DNA of 64,000 nt from the NCBI RefSeq assembly GCF_022179325.1, contig NZ_BPQQ01000025.1:1-64000 (forward strand), in the 5' to 3' direction. The notes beneath the pieces are model-generated. The model saw nothing but the letters and a program-made list of their open reading frames with translations, ran no database searches and was not told the DNA's origin. The position numbers and the translations under genes are program-made. This document shows, in pieces, positions 28,601 to 36,732 of the stretch. This stretch comes from Methylobacterium isbiliense (GTDB lineage Bacteria; Pseudomonadota; Alphaproteobacteria; Rhizobiales; Beijerinckiaceae). Within the stretch, counting starts at the first letter, position 1; each line of letters begins with the position of its first letter.

Positions 28601-29506
28601 GACCTGATCCACTTCCACTGCGTCCAGCGCCTGACCGCCTCCGTGTTGGCCGAGACGCAGGCGCGGGCCATCCCGCACCTCGTCACCGTGCACGACGGCT
28701 GGTGGCTCTCCGACCACCAGTTCCTCGTCGACCGGGACGGCCGGGTGGTGACGCCCACGCCCGACACGCTGCTGCCGGAGGCTGCTCCGATCCGGGGGGC
28801 GATGCAGGGGATCGTGCGCCGCCGCCGCCTCGGCCGCCTGCTGCACGGGGCCGACCGGATCCTGGCGGTGTCGGACGCGTTCGCGCGGGTCTACCGCGAC
28901 GCCGGCTTCCCGCAGACGCTCGCGGTGCCGAACGGCCTCTCGCCGCTGGTGATCCCGCCCCGCCGTCCCAGTCCCACGGCGCGGGTGCGGCTCGGCCATG
29001 TCGGCGGGCGCGAGGCGCACAAGGGGCTGCCCCTGATCGAGGCGGTGCTGCGCCGCACCCCGTTCCGGAACCTCAGCCTCACCGCCGTCGACCTCGGGCG
29101 GGAGGCCGGGTTCGTCGGCGAGGAGGTCTGGGGCACCACCCCGGTGCGCATCGTCGGCCCGGTGCCGCAGAGCGAGATCGCGCAGCTCTACGGGGATCTC
29201 GACGTGCTGCTCGTGCCCTCGCTCTGGCCGGAGAGCTTCGGCCTCGTGGCGCGCGAGGCGCGGGCCTTCGGGCTGTGGGTCGTGGCGAGCGACCGCGGCG
29301 CGATCGGGGAGGATGTCGAGCCCGGCACGGACGGGTTCGTGGTGGATGTCGCAACCCCGGAGCCGCTGCGCGCGGCGCTGGCCCTGATCGACGCCGATCC
29401 CGCCCGATTCCGCGAGTCCCCGCCGCGCCTCCGCCCGATCCGCAGCGCCGCCGCGCAGGGCGACGACCTTCTCGCGCTCTACGACGAGATCCTGGGATCG
29501 CGATGA
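25670..29506 (+). CDS. very large protein with two GT4-type glycosyltransferase domains
   Basis: The 1278-residue protein is a fusion. Residues about 25-300 hold four divergent copies of a short repeat with the theme FYxxxYPDL then HYxxHGxxEGR (HFYAKLYPDL, DFYRRAYPVEPDL and others), known from large bacterial glycosyltransferases. About 310-440 is helical and TPR-like. About 480-835 is a first GT-B domain (YDIDDLIFDR, KSEIKWLEAAMCGIPSV). A Ser/Gly/Arg-rich linker (835-877) leads to a second GT-B/GT4 domain with VPNGL and the EX7E motif ESFGLVARE. It likely builds a surface polysaccharide. Start is GTG at 25670 or 25679. It is convergent with the zinc operon. Confidence 0.85.
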   Translation: MDHVRKSPLRFAGALSRMLRRPVRIGPGFEPHFYAKLYPDLRHLAGEEALFRHYRRHGAQEGRHPTVASYLAALTAEHGALPADFSTVSYRALNPDLAASLSEEWEFEAHYLKHGRSEERRYRVDLSELEEEFRAMMLARTEAGEPGPSLAAFLTHHGLAAGAWLLRFNLGQFLHLNADWLEDPPATRADGIRVFAEEGVARLAPLSSDDRFDPDFYRRAYPVEPDLDDVALYRHWLRTGDVQEWMPNEAARLSSLIGAKVFPACFDEAAYRHALPAALRIPEGCRTTILQHWLDVGFKAGIMAGIDGPGAADLYASLGRREWLRGEFALALKAYDEALHRGGPTAGRLHGRAEALRALGDLSGAAAVYREAARCPGAGVWSHIRAVQGLAASGNVAGALAQMRESSRTWTRDARWRDSATAVLRQAFEAQTAEAKAAYRDGARETGDRIITEALEQLTRDWPLAAPLPAPLPPARAGDVVILANLDLPQCVHYRVEQRRRQLAHAGWRVQVFGQHETEAFREALHGAGTALFYRVPAFPDVVHALLYARALGVRTLYDIDDLIFDRASFPPPFETYEGQISAEDYVGLQIGVPLFRFAMSLCDEGLASTPVLAEAVGAVVRSGRCHVLRNGLDQRNDPYLNRPVPPPAAPQDPVTLFYGSGTKAHNQDFTDLAGPALLTVLARHPQARLVIAGHLKLDPAFARFGPRVRQLGFTARVADYWEVLSGVDINLAVLLPGPAADAKSEIKWLEAAMCGIPSVVSGTRTYREILTDGVDALLADTPQEWADALERLIADPGLRRRVGDTARARALGAYTLEAMRDTLARVLPRPGPDAADGPPAAQVHATASSDQAAGSSRTTRPDRSPGAGSAGGATGSRSKPRLLIVNVFFPPQTIGGATRVVRDNLDHILDHAGDRFDLAVAASDEGVTPAGRARIDAYRGVPVLRLSTPAEINMDWRPLNPAIGERFGAFLDRFAPDLIHFHCVQRLTASVLAETQARAIPHLVTVHDGWWLSDHQFLVDRDGRVVTPTPDTLLPEAAPIRGAMQGIVRRRRLGRLLHGADRILAVSDAFARVYRDAGFPQTLAVPNGLSPLVIPPRRPSPTARVRLGHVGGREAHKGLPLIEAVLRRTPFRNLSLTAVDLGREAGFVGEEVWGTTPVRIVGPVPQSEIAQLYGDLDVLLVPSLWPESFGLVAREARAFGLWVVASDRGAIGEDVEPGTDGFVVDVATPEPLRAALALIDADPARFRESPPRLRPIRSAAAQGDDLLALYDEILGSR

Positions 29507-29510
29507 TCCG

Positions 29511-30377
29511 TCAGGCTTCGAGGTGGCGCGCCGGCATGAGCCGCCAGAGCAGGCCGCCCCGGCTGCCGACGAGCATCGAGGCGAGGTAGAGCGCCCCGGC
29601 GGTCAGCACGATCGCCGGCCCGCTCGGCAGGTCGCCGTAATAGGAGACGAGGAGGCCCGCCGTGCTGGAGGCGAGCGCCAGCGCGATCGCCACCGGAATG
29701 AGCCCGGTGACGTCCGCCGCCCAGAACCGGGCGCTCACCGCCGGCAACAGCATCAGCCCGACCGCGAGCAGCGTGCCCAAAGCCGCGAAGCCGCCGACGA
29801 GGTTCAGCACCACCAGCCCCAGGAAGGCGAAGTGCACCGGCGCGCTCGCGCGGCTCACCGAGCGCAGGAAGAGCGGATCGACGCATTCGAGCACCAGCGG
29901 CCGATAGGCGAGGGCGAGCGCGAACAGCGTCACCGTGGCGATGCCGCCGAGCAGCATCAGCGCCGCGTCGTCGAGGGCGAGCACCGTGCCGAACAGGATG
30001 TGCAGGAGGTCGATCGAGGAGCCGCGCGCCGAGATCAGCAGCACCCCGGCGGCCAATGCCAGGAGGTAGAAGGCGCCCAGGCTCGCATCCTCCCGCAGCA
30101 CGGTGGAGCGCGCGACCGCGCCCGACAGCATCGCCACGGCGAGCCCCGCCACGAGCCCGCCCAGCGTCATCGCGGGCAGCGACAGGCCCGCCACCAGGAA
30201 GCCTACCGCGGCGCCCGGCAGGATGGCGTGGCTCATCGCCTCGCTCATCAGGCTCATGCGCCGCAGCGTCAGGAACACCCCGACCGGGGCCGCGCTCGCC
30301 GACAGGGCGACGCAGCCCGCGAGCGCGCGACGCATGAAGGCGAACTCGACGAAGGGCGCGGTGAGGAGGTCGATCAC
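29511..30377 (-). CDS. zinc/manganese-type ABC transporter permease (ZnuB-like)
   Basis: The 288-residue ABC-3 family permease has about eight helices, with the motif MSEAMSHAILPGAAVGFL near residue 45 and DLLHILFGTVLAL near 125. GTG start overlaps the stop of the ATPase gene. Linkage to a Zur-type regulator over a palindromic operator points to zinc as the substrate. No binding-protein (ZnuA) gene is in the cluster. Confidence 0.87.
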   Translation of the reverse strand: MIDLLTAPFVEFAFMRRALAGCVALSASAAPVGVFLTLRRMSLMSEAMSHAILPGAAVGFLVAGLSLPAMTLGGLVAGLAVAMLSGAVARSTVLREDASLGAFYLLALAAGVLLISARGSSIDLLHILFGTVLALDDAALMLLGGIATVTLFALALAYRPLVLECVDPLFLRSVSRASAPVHFAFLGLVVLNLVGGFAALGTLLAVGLMLLPAVSARFWAADVTGLIPVAIALALASSTAGLLVSYYGDLPSGPAIVLTAGALYLASMLVGSRGGLLWRLMPARHLEA

Positions 30378-31204
30378 GCGGCGTGCTCGTGGTCGTGGGC
30401 GTGGTCGTGCGGCGCCTCGCCGTGCGCCTCCTGGCCGTGCGCCTCGTGGGCATGACCGGCGGGGCCGCGGCAGACAGGCGCCTCGTCGTCCCAGGCCTCG
30501 CAGAGCTGGCGGGCGCGCCGCAGGTTCGGGCCGGTGAGCACCGCCTCGGTCTCGCCCCAGGCCACCGCCTCGCGGGCGAGCAGCAGGGCGGTGGGGAAGT
30601 GGCGGCGCACCTGATCGAGGTCGTGCAGCACCGCCACCACGGTGCGGCGCTCGTGGCCCCAGCGCCGGACGAGGTCGAGGAGGTCGGCGCTGGTGCGGCT
30701 GTCGATCGCCGCGAACGGCTCGTCGAGCAGGATCGCGCGGGCGTCCTGGAGCAGCACGCGCGCGAACATGGCGCGCCGCAGTTGTCCGCCCGACAGGGTG
30801 CCGATCGGCCGGCGCTCGAACCCGGAGAGACCCACCGCCGCGAGCGCATCGGCCACCGCGCCGCGATGCGGGCGCAGGGCGCGAAAGAGGCCGAGCTTGC
30901 GCCACAGCCCCATGGCCACGAAGTCGAAGGTGCTGATCGGGAAGCTGCGGTCGATCTCGGCCGCCTGCGGCAGGTAGGCGATCTCGCGCCGGACGAGGCC
31001 CGGATGCTCGATCCGCCCGTCCAGCGGCGCGACCTCGCCGACGATGCCCTTGAGCAGGGTCGATTTGCCGGCGCCGTTCGGGCCGACCACGGCGAGCGCC
31101 GCGCCCGCCGGCACGACCCCGTCGAGGTGGTGCACGGCGGGATGGCGGTCGTAGCCGAGGGTCAGCCCGCGAAAGACCAGGGCGCCCGGCGCGGCGGCGC
31201 TCAC
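30374..31204 (-). CDS. zinc-type ABC transporter ATP-binding protein with His-rich tail (ZnuC-like)
   Basis: The 276-residue ATPase has Walker A GPNGAGKST, signature LSGGQLRRAMFAR, Walker B AILLDEPFAAIDS and switch His in VLHDLDQVRRH. The last 30 residues are rich in His, Asp and Glu (HAHEAHGQEAHGEAPHDHAH), a likely metal-binding tail. The GTG start overlaps the stop of the upstream small membrane protein (GTGA), so three genes are coupled. Confidence 0.88.
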   Translation of the reverse strand: MSAAAPGALVFRGLTLGYDRHPAVHHLDGVVPAGAALAVVGPNGAGKSTLLKGIVGEVAPLDGRIEHPGLVRREIAYLPQAAEIDRSFPISTFDFVAMGLWRKLGLFRALRPHRGAVADALAAVGLSGFERRPIGTLSGGQLRRAMFARVLLQDARAILLDEPFAAIDSRTSADLLDLVRRWGHERRTVVAVLHDLDQVRRHFPTALLLAREAVAWGETEAVLTGPNLRRARQLCEAWDDEAPVCRGPAGHAHEAHGQEAHGEAPHDHAHDHEHAA

Positions 31205-31353
31205 GCGGCGACCGCCCAGGCGACAACGCCCCACACGGCGAGCGTGAGGCCGAGCGCCAGACCGAGGCGCGGGACGAGGCCGAGCCCGATAAGGGAGCGG
31301 GGCGGGGCCGCAGCCGGAACCCGGCGCGGGGCGGTCGCGGATTCGGCCTGCAT
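31201..31353 (-). CDS. 50-residue single-helix membrane protein at the head of the zinc operon
   Basis: A short ORF begins with ATG seven bases after GAGGAG and overlaps the ATPase gene. After a polar N-terminus it has one hydrophobic segment (LGLALGLTLAVWGVVAWAVA). No catalytic motif is visible. It is the first gene after the Zur-type palindrome, so it is probably zinc-regulated. It could be a transporter accessory peptide. I know of no family. Confidence 0.55.
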   Translation of the reverse strand: MQAESATAPRRVPAAAPPRSLIGLGLVPRLGLALGLTLAVWGVVAWAVAA

Positions 31354-31476
31354 CGGACCACTCCTCAGCACCATGAAGGGCGCGGACCGGGATCCTCGCG
31401 GCGGCGGAACCCTGACGGATGGCGTCCGGCCGACCATTTGATAGAGGTGTCCCGGCGACGTCGGCCGTACCGTCCC

Positions 31477-31489
31477 GTTACACTGTAAC
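31477..31489. promoter_or_regulatory. palindromic Zur-type operator between zur and the zinc operon
   Basis: GTTACACTGTAAC is a perfect 13-base palindrome with a central C, in an otherwise GC-rich region. It lies 124 bases before the small membrane gene and 40 bases before zur. TGTTACA-type palindromes are typical Fur-superfamily sites, so it is the best candidate for shared repression by zinc-loaded Zur. Confidence 0.65.
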
Positions 31490-31528
31490 AGGCGGGGCCT
31501 GTCAACCGGCGCCCAGGGAGAGCGGATC

Positions 31529-32020
31529 ATGGACCAGCCTGCGCATCCGGACCACGCCTGCGGCCACGACCGGGCCGGGCTGGTGGCCCGGGCCGAGCGG
31601 CTCTGCCGCGAGCGCGGCCTCCTCTTCACGCCGCTGCGCCAGCGCACCCTGGAGGTGATCGCCGGGGAGACGCGCCCGCTCGGCGCCTACGACATCGCCG
31701 AGCGGCTGAGCCTGCCGGGCCGGCGGGTGGCGGCGGTCTCGGTCTATCGCGCCCTCGACTTCCTGACCGAGAACGGCCTCGTCCATCGGCTGGCCAGCCG
31801 CAACGCCTTCGTGCCCTGCGACCACAGCCACAGCGGGGGCGAGAGCGCGGTGTTCCTGATCTGCCGCGCCTGCGGCGCGGTGGACGAGACGACCTCGGCG
31901 GAGATCGAGCGCGGCCTCAACCGGACGCTGGCCCGGGCGGGCTTCCGGCCGGCGAGTCGCATCGTCGAGATCGAAGGCGAGTGCGGCGCCTGCCAGGAGC
32001 GCGAGGGCGCCGAAGGGTAG
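31529..32020 (+). CDS. zur: Fur-family zinc uptake regulator
   Basis: The 163-residue protein has a Fur-type winged helix (LTPLRQRTLEVIA-like start, VSVYRALDFLTENGLVHRL near 72-90) and the structural-zinc Cys pairs CRAC near 112 and CGAC near 155. A short His/Cys-containing N-terminus precedes the winged helix. Position opposite a znuCB-like operon across a palindromic site supports Zur rather than Fur. GGGAGAG precedes the ATG. Confidence 0.88.
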   Translation: MDQPAHPDHACGHDRAGLVARAERLCRERGLLFTPLRQRTLEVIAGETRPLGAYDIAERLSLPGRRVAAVSVYRALDFLTENGLVHRLASRNAFVPCDHSHSGGESAVFLICRACGAVDETTSAEIERGLNRTLARAGFRPASRIVEIEGECGACQEREGAEG

Positions 32021-32021
32021 T

Positions 32022-32735
32022 TCACCAGAGCGAGAACTCCGTGCCGAAATCCGTGGTCTTGAGCGGGCGGCACGAGGCCGGATCGGCCCGGCATTCGGCT
32101 TGCGGCTTGAGCGCCAGGACACCGTCGCGGTCGGCCTCGAAGCGAAGTCTCACGGGCGGGTCGTCCTCGCGGGTATAGGCGAGGCTCACCTCGAAGCGCA
32201 CGAAATCGTACTGGGTTCGGTCTGCGTAGACGATGAGGTCGCGCGAGACCGCCTCGCCGGGGTTGAGGTCGGACGCCTCGGCCTGTGCCTCAGTGGCGCC
32301 CGCGAACAGCACCCCCTGGCGCAGGATCACGGTGCCGGGCTCGCCGAGGGTGTAGCCGCGCGCCGCCGCGATACGGCTCGCCCCGTCGAGATTCTGGTCG
32401 AAGGCGCCCGGATCGGGGCGCTCGGCGAAGCGCGCCCGCACGCCGATGACGTTGTAGACGAGACCGAGGATGCGCACGCCCGTCTGGCCGACGTTCCGGC
32501 GCGTCACCGTGGAGCGGATCGCGACGTGGTCGTCGCGCTCGCCCGCCTTCACCAGCGTCGTCGTCACCGACACGGCCGGCGGCTCAAGGCTCGGCTTGAT
32601 GCGCGCTTCATAGATGAAGGTGTAGACGCCCCAGGCCCCGGCCCCGAGGATCGCGAGGGTCTGCACCAGGGTGTTGATGCGCTCCGCGCCGAAGGGGCGC
32701 GCCGGTGGTTCCGCTTCCGGCCTGCTCCCGCTCAT
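32022..32735 (-). CDS. hypothetical membrane-anchored protein
   Basis: The 237-residue protein has one helix near the N-terminus (LVQTLAILGAGAWGVYTFIYEA, about 22-43) and a soluble rest rich in beta-strand-like segments (VSVTTTLVKAGERDDHVAIRS). The mature part contains two Cys near the end (CRADPASC). I do not recognise the family. It is convergent with zur, one base apart. Confidence 0.55.
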   Translation of the reverse strand: MSGSRPEAEPPARPFGAERINTLVQTLAILGAGAWGVYTFIYEARIKPSLEPPAVSVTTTLVKAGERDDHVAIRSTVTRRNVGQTGVRILGLVYNVIGVRARFAERPDPGAFDQNLDGASRIAAARGYTLGEPGTVILRQGVLFAGATEAQAEASDLNPGEAVSRDLIVYADRTQYDFVRFEVSLAYTREDDPPVRLRFEADRDGVLALKPQAECRADPASCRPLKTTDFGTEFSLW

Positions 32736-32813
32736 CCCTCGCTCCGCCGCGGGCCTCGCGGGGGGAAGCCTCCGGCCGCAGCAGGGTTCCCGCGCGGCGC
32801 GCCTCCTGCGCGT

Positions 32814-32832
32814 GGCGCGCCTCCTGCGCGCC
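32814..32832 (-). terminator. GC-rich hairpin after trpE
   Basis: GGCGCGC, five-base loop, GCGCGCC is a perfect 7-bp hairpin starting seven bases past the trpE stop. A second near-copy of the 17-base unit lies next to it (32796-32812), so the spot is a short tandem repeat. There is no T-run, as often in this GC range. It may end the ppiD-trpE transcript. It also sits at a presumed inversion breakpoint. Confidence 0.4.
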
Positions 32833-32838
32833 GTGCGC

Positions 32839-34386
32839 CTACTGCCCGCGCCGGGCCTGCGCGGCGAAGCGCACCGCCTCCTCGGCGGCCCGGAACTGGG
32901 CTCGCGCCTTGTTCACGCATTCCTGCTGCTCGGAGGCGGGGTTCGAATCGTAGACGATGCCGGCACCGGCCTGGACGTGCATGCGTCCGTCCTTCACCAC
33001 GGCGGTGCGCAGCACGATGCAGGTGTCCATCTGCCCGTCGGCGCCGAAATAGCCGATGCAGCCGGCATAGGGACCGCGCTTCTCGCGCTCCAGTTCGTCG
33101 ATGATCTGCATCGCCCGCACCTTCGGCGCGCCCGAGACCGTCCCGGCCGGGAAGCCCGCGATCAGCGCGCCGAGCGCGTCGTGACGGGCATCGAGGCGGC
33201 CCTCGACGTTCGACACGATGTGCATCACCTGGCTGTAGTATTCGAGGAAGAACGAATCCGTGACCGTGACGCTGCCGATCTCGGCGACGCGGCCCACGTC
33301 GTTGCGGCCGAGGTCGAGCAGCATCAGGTGCTCGGCGCGCTCCTTGGGGTCGGCGAGCAGATCCTCGGCGAGCGCGCGGTCCGCCTCCGGCGTCGCGCCG
33401 CGCGGCCGGGTGCCGGCGATGGGCCGGATCGTGACCTTCCCGTCGCGCACCCGCACCAGGATCTCGGGCGACGAGCAGACGATCTGGAACGCGCCGAAAT
33501 CGAGGTAGCAGAGGAACGGTGCCGGGTTCACCCGGCGCAGGGAGCGGTAGAGGGCGAAGGCCGGCAGCCCGAACGGCGCCTCGAAGCGCTGCGACAGCAC
33601 CACCTGGAAGATGTCGCCCGCGGCGATGTATTCCTTGGCCTGCGCCACCAGGGCGTGGAAGGCCTCCGGGGCGGTGTTCGAGGTCGGCGCCGGAACCGGG
33701 ATCTCTGCCGGATTGACGCTGGCCTCGACCGGAAGCGGCCCCTCCAGGGTCCCGGCGACCCGCTCCAGCCGCGCGAGCGCCGCCTCGTAGGCGGCCCGGG
33801 CCGCCACACCGGGAGCCGGGCGGATCGGCGTGACCACCGCGATCTCGTCGCGCACCGCGTCGAACACCACCATCACGGTGGGCCGCACCAGGATCGCGTC
33901 CGGCACGCCGATCGGGTCGGGCTTGGGCGGATCGAGGCGCTCCATCTCCCGCACCATGTCGTAGCCGAGATAGCCGAACAGCCCGGCGGCCATCGGCGGC
34001 AGCGCCGTCTCGCCAGGGATCGCGCTCTCGGCGATGAGGGCCCGCAGGCTCGCCAGGGGAGGGCGGTCGTCCGGCCGGAAGGCCGCGAGGTCCGGCGCGT
34101 CCGCCCGCGAGGCCCGGCCGCCTTCGCAGCGCCAGACGAGGTCGGGATCGAGCCCGATCATCGAATAGCGCCCGCGCACCGCGCCGCCCTCGACAGATTC
34201 GAGCAGGAAGGCCGCGCCGTCGTGCGCGGCCCGCAGCTTCAGGAAGGCGGCGACGGGCGTTTCGAGGTCGGCGACGAGGGTCGCGCGCAGCAGCACGGGC
34301 GTGCCCGCCGCGTAGGCGGTCGCGACGGCATCGGGCTGGGGCGTCACGAGCATGATGTCAGGTCCGACAGCCGGTCCGGAGCCCAC
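32839..34386 (-). CDS. trpE: anthranilate synthase component I
   Basis: The enzyme converts chorismate to anthranilate with TrpG. The 515-residue protein has the N-terminal feedback domain (LLESVEGGAVRGRYSMIGLDPDL near 52, the Leu-Glu-Ser tryptophan-binding motif) and the C-terminal chorismate-binding core (PIAGTRPRG near 312, SVTVTDSFFLEYYSQVMHIVSNVEG near 376, GCIGYFGADG near 449). The start is a GTG at 34386 or the ATG at 34353; neither has a clear ribosome site. It lies far from trpG, next to ppiD on the same strand. Confidence 0.95.
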   Translation of the reverse strand: MGSGPAVGPDIMLVTPQPDAVATAYAAGTPVLLRATLVADLETPVAAFLKLRAAHDGAAFLLESVEGGAVRGRYSMIGLDPDLVWRCEGGRASRADAPDLAAFRPDDRPPLASLRALIAESAIPGETALPPMAAGLFGYLGYDMVREMERLDPPKPDPIGVPDAILVRPTVMVVFDAVRDEIAVVTPIRPAPGVAARAAYEAALARLERVAGTLEGPLPVEASVNPAEIPVPAPTSNTAPEAFHALVAQAKEYIAAGDIFQVVLSQRFEAPFGLPAFALYRSLRRVNPAPFLCYLDFGAFQIVCSSPEILVRVRDGKVTIRPIAGTRPRGATPEADRALAEDLLADPKERAEHLMLLDLGRNDVGRVAEIGSVTVTDSFFLEYYSQVMHIVSNVEGRLDARHDALGALIAGFPAGTVSGAPKVRAMQIIDELEREKRGPYAGCIGYFGADGQMDTCIVLRTAVVKDGRMHVQAGAGIVYDSNPASEQQECVNKARAQFRAAEEAVRFAAQARRGQ

Positions 34387-34668
34387 AGATCGCCGCGACG
34401 CGGCGCCGTGCCCTCCCGGGGGTGACAGGGATGAGCGCGACGATGGATCGATGGGCGGATGGATCCGGACGGCACGATCATGACGGCACTCGTTCGAAGA
34501 CCTCGCGCGGGATCCCGTCTCCGGTACAGGACAGAGGGTTCCCGCGCACGTCCTTTCGCGTCGTCGTGCTCACCAACGGTGTCCTTCTGAGAGCCACACG
34601 ACGCTTGCAGAACTCACCGTGGTGACGTGTCGGATCCTCGATGTTCCGAGACGCGATCCAGCTGAGGT
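34387..34668. other. ppiD-trpE intergenic region
   Basis: These 282 bases separate ppiD from trpE on the minus strand. I looked for a trpL-like leader peptide with tandem Trp codons and found none. No other gene is visible. A trpE promoter is likely here but I cannot place it. Confidence 0.4.
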
Positions 34669-36567
34669 TCAGTACTCGCCGCCGATGGCACGCCGGAAGG
34701 CGGCCTCGTTCACCGAGACGCCGGCCTGCTTCTGGGCGTCGGCGATGTACTGGGCGATGATGTCGTCGGCGAGCGCGGTGCGGAACTGCTGCTCGACGTT
34801 CGGCTGGGCGCCGGCCTGGAAGGGCGCCACCGTGGCGGAGGTCACCTTGAAGGCGACCCGCGCCTTCTCGCCTGCGGTCGCCGAGCCGGTCTTGCCCACC
34901 GGCGTCGCGAAGATGCGCCCGATGCTCTCGGCGGTGAGCTCGTCCTTGGCGCGGCCGCGGGCGAGGTCGGTCGCGGTCTTCGCCTCCACGCCGTAGGCGG
35001 CGGCCACGGCCTCGATCGCCTCGCCCTTGTCAAGGCGCTCGGCGGCCTCGCGGGCCTTGGCCGAGAGGCGGCGGGCGATCTCGTCGTCGCGCCACTGCGA
35101 CACGACCTGGTCGCGGACCTCGGCCAGCGGCCGGTCGTGGGCGGGGTCGACCCGGGTGACGTCGTACCAGAGATAGCCGCCCGAGCGGGTGCGCAGGGCC
35201 TCGCTGTCCGCCCCCATCTCGGCGCGGAACAGGGCCGGGAGCACGGCGTCCTTGTCGGGCAGGCCCTCGACAGGCTTGCCCTGCGTGTCGCGGCCCTGGG
35301 CATCCACGCCCGCGATGCTCAGGAGGGGCAGGGCCCGCTCGCGGGCGATGTCGCCCAGCGGCTTGGCGCCCGCGCGCTGATCCTCGATCGCGTCGTGGAC
35401 CTTCTCGAGGTCGTCGCGGGCGCGCTCGCGGGCGATCTCGGTGCGGATCTGCCCGGCGACCTCCTCGAACGGCTTGACGCTGCCGGGCTCGATCGCCGTG
35501 ACGCGCAGGAGCACGGTGCCGAAGCGGCCCTTCACCGGCTCGCTGACCGCCCCCTGCTGCAGCGCGAAGGCCGCATCGGCCACCGCCGGGTCGAACAGCT
35601 CGGCCCGGGTGAAGGTGCCGAGGTCGAGGCTCTTGGGATCGAGCCCGCGCTCCCCCGCGATCGACTCGAAGGGCGCCTCGCCGCCGCGGATCCGGGCGAG
35701 GGCTGCCGCCGCGTCCGCCTCGTTGGGGAAGACGATCTGCTGGATGGTGCGGCGCTCCGGCGTGCCGTAGCGGCCCTGGTCGGCATCGTAGCGGCTGCGG
35801 GCCTCAGCCTCGGTCACGGCATCGGGCTTGGCGAGGGTCGTCGCGTCGAGGACGAGGATGTTCACGCCCCGCACCTCCGGGGCGCGGAAGGCGCTCTTGC
35901 GGTCGTCGTAGAAGCTCTGGACTTGCTCGTCGGTCGGTGCCGGTATCTCGCCCGCCGCGCTCTCGGGCAGGACGAGGTAGCCGGCGGCGCGCCGCTCGGT
36001 GGTGTAGCGGTGGACCGCCTCGCGCACGGCGAGCGGCACCGGCAGATCGGCGATGATCGATTCTGCGAGCTGCAGCCGGGCCGCGACGGCGCGCTGCTCC
36101 TGCACGAACGCCGCTTCGGTGAGGCCCGCCTGCCGGATCGTGTCGTTGAACACGCCGAGGTCGAAATTGCCATTCGGTCCCTTGAAGGCCGGCTCCTCGC
36201 GGATCAGGCGGATCACGGTCGCGTCCGAGACCCGCAGGCCGAGGTCGCGGGTCTTCTGATCCAGGGTCGCCTCGGTGATGAGCGCGTTCAGCACCTCGCG
36301 GTCGAGGCCGAGCGCCCGCGCCTGGTCCGGGGTGATCGGCCGGCGCGTCTGGCGGGCGAGGCGCTGGATCTGGTTCTGGTAGGCCGAGCGGACCGCCTCC
36401 GCGCTGATCGGCGTGCTGCCCACCGTGGCCACCGCCGTGCTGCCGCCGCCGCGGAAGATGTCGCCGATGCCGAAGATCGCGAGGCCGACGATGAGCAGGC
36501 CGAACACGACCGTCATCACCAGCTTGCCGAGCCAGCTCTGGCTGGCGGCGCGGAACCCCTGCAGCAT
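34669..36567 (-). CDS. ppiD: periplasmic folding factor, parvulin-type peptidyl-prolyl isomerase (PpiD)
   Basis: The 632-residue protein is anchored by one N-terminal helix ([19 protein letters not shown], about 16-34) with the rest in the periplasm, as in PpiD. A SurA_N-like helical domain follows (about 40-200), then a parvulin-like domain around 268-365 ([30 protein letters not shown]). It helps fold secreted proteins leaving the Sec translocon. It is divergent from tpiA. Confidence 0.9.
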   Translation of the reverse strand: MLQGFRAASQSWLGKLVMTVVFGLLIVGLAIFGIGDIFRGGGSTAVATVGSTPISAEAVRSAYQNQIQRLARQTRRPITPDQARALGLDREVLNALITEATLDQKTRDLGLRVSDATVIRLIREEPAFKGPNGNFDLGVFNDTIRQAGLTEAAFVQEQRAVAARLQLAESIIADLPVPLAVREAVHRYTTERRAAGYLVLPESAAGEIPAPTDEQVQSFYDDRKSAFRAPEVRGVNILVLDATTLAKPDAVTEAEARSRYDADQGRYGTPERRTIQQIVFPNEADAAAALARIRGGEAPFESIAGERGLDPKSLDLGTFTRAELFDPAVADAAFALQQGAVSEPVKGRFGTVLLRVTAIEPGSVKPFEEVAGQIRTEIARERARDDLEKVHDAIEDQRAGAKPLGDIARERALPLLSIAGVDAQGRDTQGKPVEGLPDKDAVLPALFRAEMGADSEALRTRSGGYLWYDVTRVDPAHDRPLAEVRDQVVSQWRDDEIARRLSAKAREAAERLDKGEAIEAVAAAYGVEAKTATDLARGRAKDELTAESIGRIFATPVGKTGSATAGEKARVAFKVTSATVAPFQAGAQPNVEQQFRTALADDIIAQYIADAQKQAGVSVNEAAFRRAIGGEY

Positions 36568-36732
36568 CGCGGTCCTCGATCACCCGTCCCGAGCGGCCGA
36601 GCGGCCGCCATCCTTCGTGGCTGTCGCGATAGCCCATCCGCGCCGCGGCGGAAAGGCCGGCCTGCCCTCGGTTTGCGCCCGCGCGGCGGCTCTGTTACCC
36701 GGCTCCAAAGCCGAGATGCGAAGGGGAGAGCG

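Noticed and set aside
32796-32832. CRISPR-like repeats
   Set aside because: Two copies of a short GC-rich unit with no spacer structure and no cas gene.
34387-34668. Possible trpL leader for trpE
   Set aside because: No short ORF with tandem Trp codons was found on the minus strand.
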